NCBI GenBank assembly: GCA_934130405.1
Contig: CAKOXX010000009.1
Location: 1 to 50,451 of the forward strand
Length of the DNA stretch: 50,451 nt
Direction: 5' to 3'
Source: an uncultured Bacilli bacterium
GTDB lineage: Bacteria; Bacillota_I; Bacilli_A; RF39; UBA660
Shown: one piece after another, positions 49,819-50,451 of the stretch
Numbering within the stretch: position 1 is the first letter of the stretch
How the letters are laid out: each line of letters opens with the position of its first letter
Program-made: the position numbers and the translations under genes
The notes under the pieces: model-generated
Databases searched by the model: none
What the model was told of the DNA's origin: nothing
What the model saw: only the letters and a program-made list of their open reading frames with translations

Positions 49819-50451
49819 TTATTCACTTTTTGACAAAACTGCTTTTGTTTCGTGTTCTTTGCCATCACGTAAATACGTAATCGTTATTGTATCACCTGGA
49901 GCGTATTTATACAACTCATATCTTAAATATGCTGCATTTTCTACTTCTTCACCGTTAAGTTTTGTAATTATGTCTCCTTCTTTTAAGTCTGATTTAGCTG
50001 CTCCTGTTCCACTTACTACTCCTGCAATTACTACTCCTGTATCTACATCATTTGGAATATTATAACTATTTCCAAAGCGAGATGATTTAACATCAGAAAC
50101 ATTAACCATTTGTACTCCTAATTGTGGCCATTTAATTTCTTCACCTTTTTCTAAAGTTTCAATCTTAGACATGGCATATTCAATTGGAATAGCAAAGCCC
50201 ATACCTTCAATTTCTTCTTTAACTAATTTCATCGAAATAACACCAATTACTTCTCCATTAGCATTCATTAAAGGTCCACCACTGTTTCCAGGATTAATTG
50301 AAGCATCTGTTTGTAATACCTTCATTACCCAGTCACCAGAACTTGTACTATAACCACTACTACTTGTACTAACAGTTACCATTCTATCTTTTCCTGCTAA
50401 GTGACCAGTTGATACACTTCCTTGATATTCATTACTAACTGGAGTACCAAT
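49819..50451 (-). CDS. htrA: HtrA/DegP-type serine protease, 3' part (gene runs off the window)
   Basis: The 210 visible C-terminal residues of a trypsin-like protease with a PDZ domain, a quality-control enzyme for misfolded envelope proteins. The frame is open to the window edge; the start lies beyond it, and the internal ATG at 50382 is not the start because family sequence continues upstream (IGTPVSNEYQGSVSTG). The catalytic serine is in INPGNSGGPL. VIGVISMKL and GMGFAIPIEYA follow, then a PDZ domain (about the last 100 residues: GVVIAGVVSGTGAAKSDLKEGD, IITKLNGEEV). The His and Asp of the triad would be in the missing part. It heads a unit with the 49069 gene. Confidence 0.92.
   Translation of the reverse strand: MGTPVSNEYQGSVSTGHLAGKDRMVTVSTSSSGYSTSSGDWVMKVLQTDASINPGNSGGPLMNANGEVIGVISMKLVKEEIEGMGFAIPIEYAMSKIETLEKGEEIKWPQLGVQMVNVSDVKSSRFGNSYNIPNDVDTGVVIAGVVSGTGAAKSDLKEGDIITKLNGEEVENAAYLRYELYKYAPGDTITITYLRDGKEHETKAVLSKSE

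Noticed and set aside
1..50451. Local DGR reverse transcriptase, template repeat, CRISPR array, tRNA genes, transposases
   Set aside because: No reading frame shows reverse-transcriptase or transposase motifs, no second A-rich copy of the variable segment was seen in the intergenic regions, and no regular spacer-repeat pattern or tRNA-like sequence was noticed by eye.

Overview
The window looks like chromosome of an uncultured, low-GC, anaerobic gut Bacillota (Bacilli- or Erysipelotrichia-like). The gene set and local order point there: pcrA-ligA, RNase J and RNase Y, rodZ-pgsA near recA, gpsB next to a type-B RNase P RNA, and recU followed by a class A penicillin-binding protein. An oxygen-sensitive class III ribonucleotide reductase (nrdDG) points to anaerobic life. 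TGA is used as a stop codon (for example at 102 and 43162), so this is not a code-4 mollicute. This placement is an inference from gene content and order only.

Layout: 102-1601 is a zincin-like protein. 1737-3602 is the first of five paralogous surface proteins of about 620 aa. 4014-10363 is a minus-strand operon: pcrA, an unknown gene, a nucleotidyltransferase, ligA and a membrane protein. 10447-13735 is a cell-surface operon: a thioester/CnaB adhesin, a sortase and a membrane protein. 13963-17419 is a four-gene cassette of a small secreted protein, two membrane proteins and an ABC ATPase. 17611-22037 holds rnj, rny and recA. 22426-24297 is surface paralog 2. 24649-26427 holds pgsA, rodZ, rnpB and gpsB. 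26705-29735 holds unknown genes, including a second zincin-like protein and a TPR-like protein. 29911-33328 is recU-pbp. 33442-37540 is a flippase-aminotransferase fusion coupled to an ATP-grasp ligase. 37636-40887 is dut-nrdG-nrdD, with a divergent NrdD-like protein lacking the glycyl-radical domain at 41190-43112. 43162-48791 is a tandem operon of surface paralogs 3, 4 and 5. 49069-50451 holds an unknown gene and the 3' part of an HtrA protease.

Most notable: the five paralogs share a nearly constant body, but four carry a 119-bp, GC-rich segment near the 3' end. There the first two positions of about a dozen codons are scrambled while the third stays T or C in many columns. This is the pattern expected of diversity-generating retroelement (DGR) variable regions derived from AAY codons. 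No reverse transcriptase or template repeat is visible in the window, so retargeting would have to act from elsewhere. Three of these transcription units also share a promoter, a structured leader and a terminator-like hairpin before the start codon. Two of those leaders contain a ten-G run that could be phase-variable.

A second unusual locus is the single 1069-residue ORF joining a MurJ/SpoVB-type flippase to a fold-type I PLP aminotransferase, translationally coupled to an ATP-grasp ligase. It could be a make-and-export unit for a small amino-acid-derived product or envelope precursor. This is inference; no substrate can be read from the sequence.
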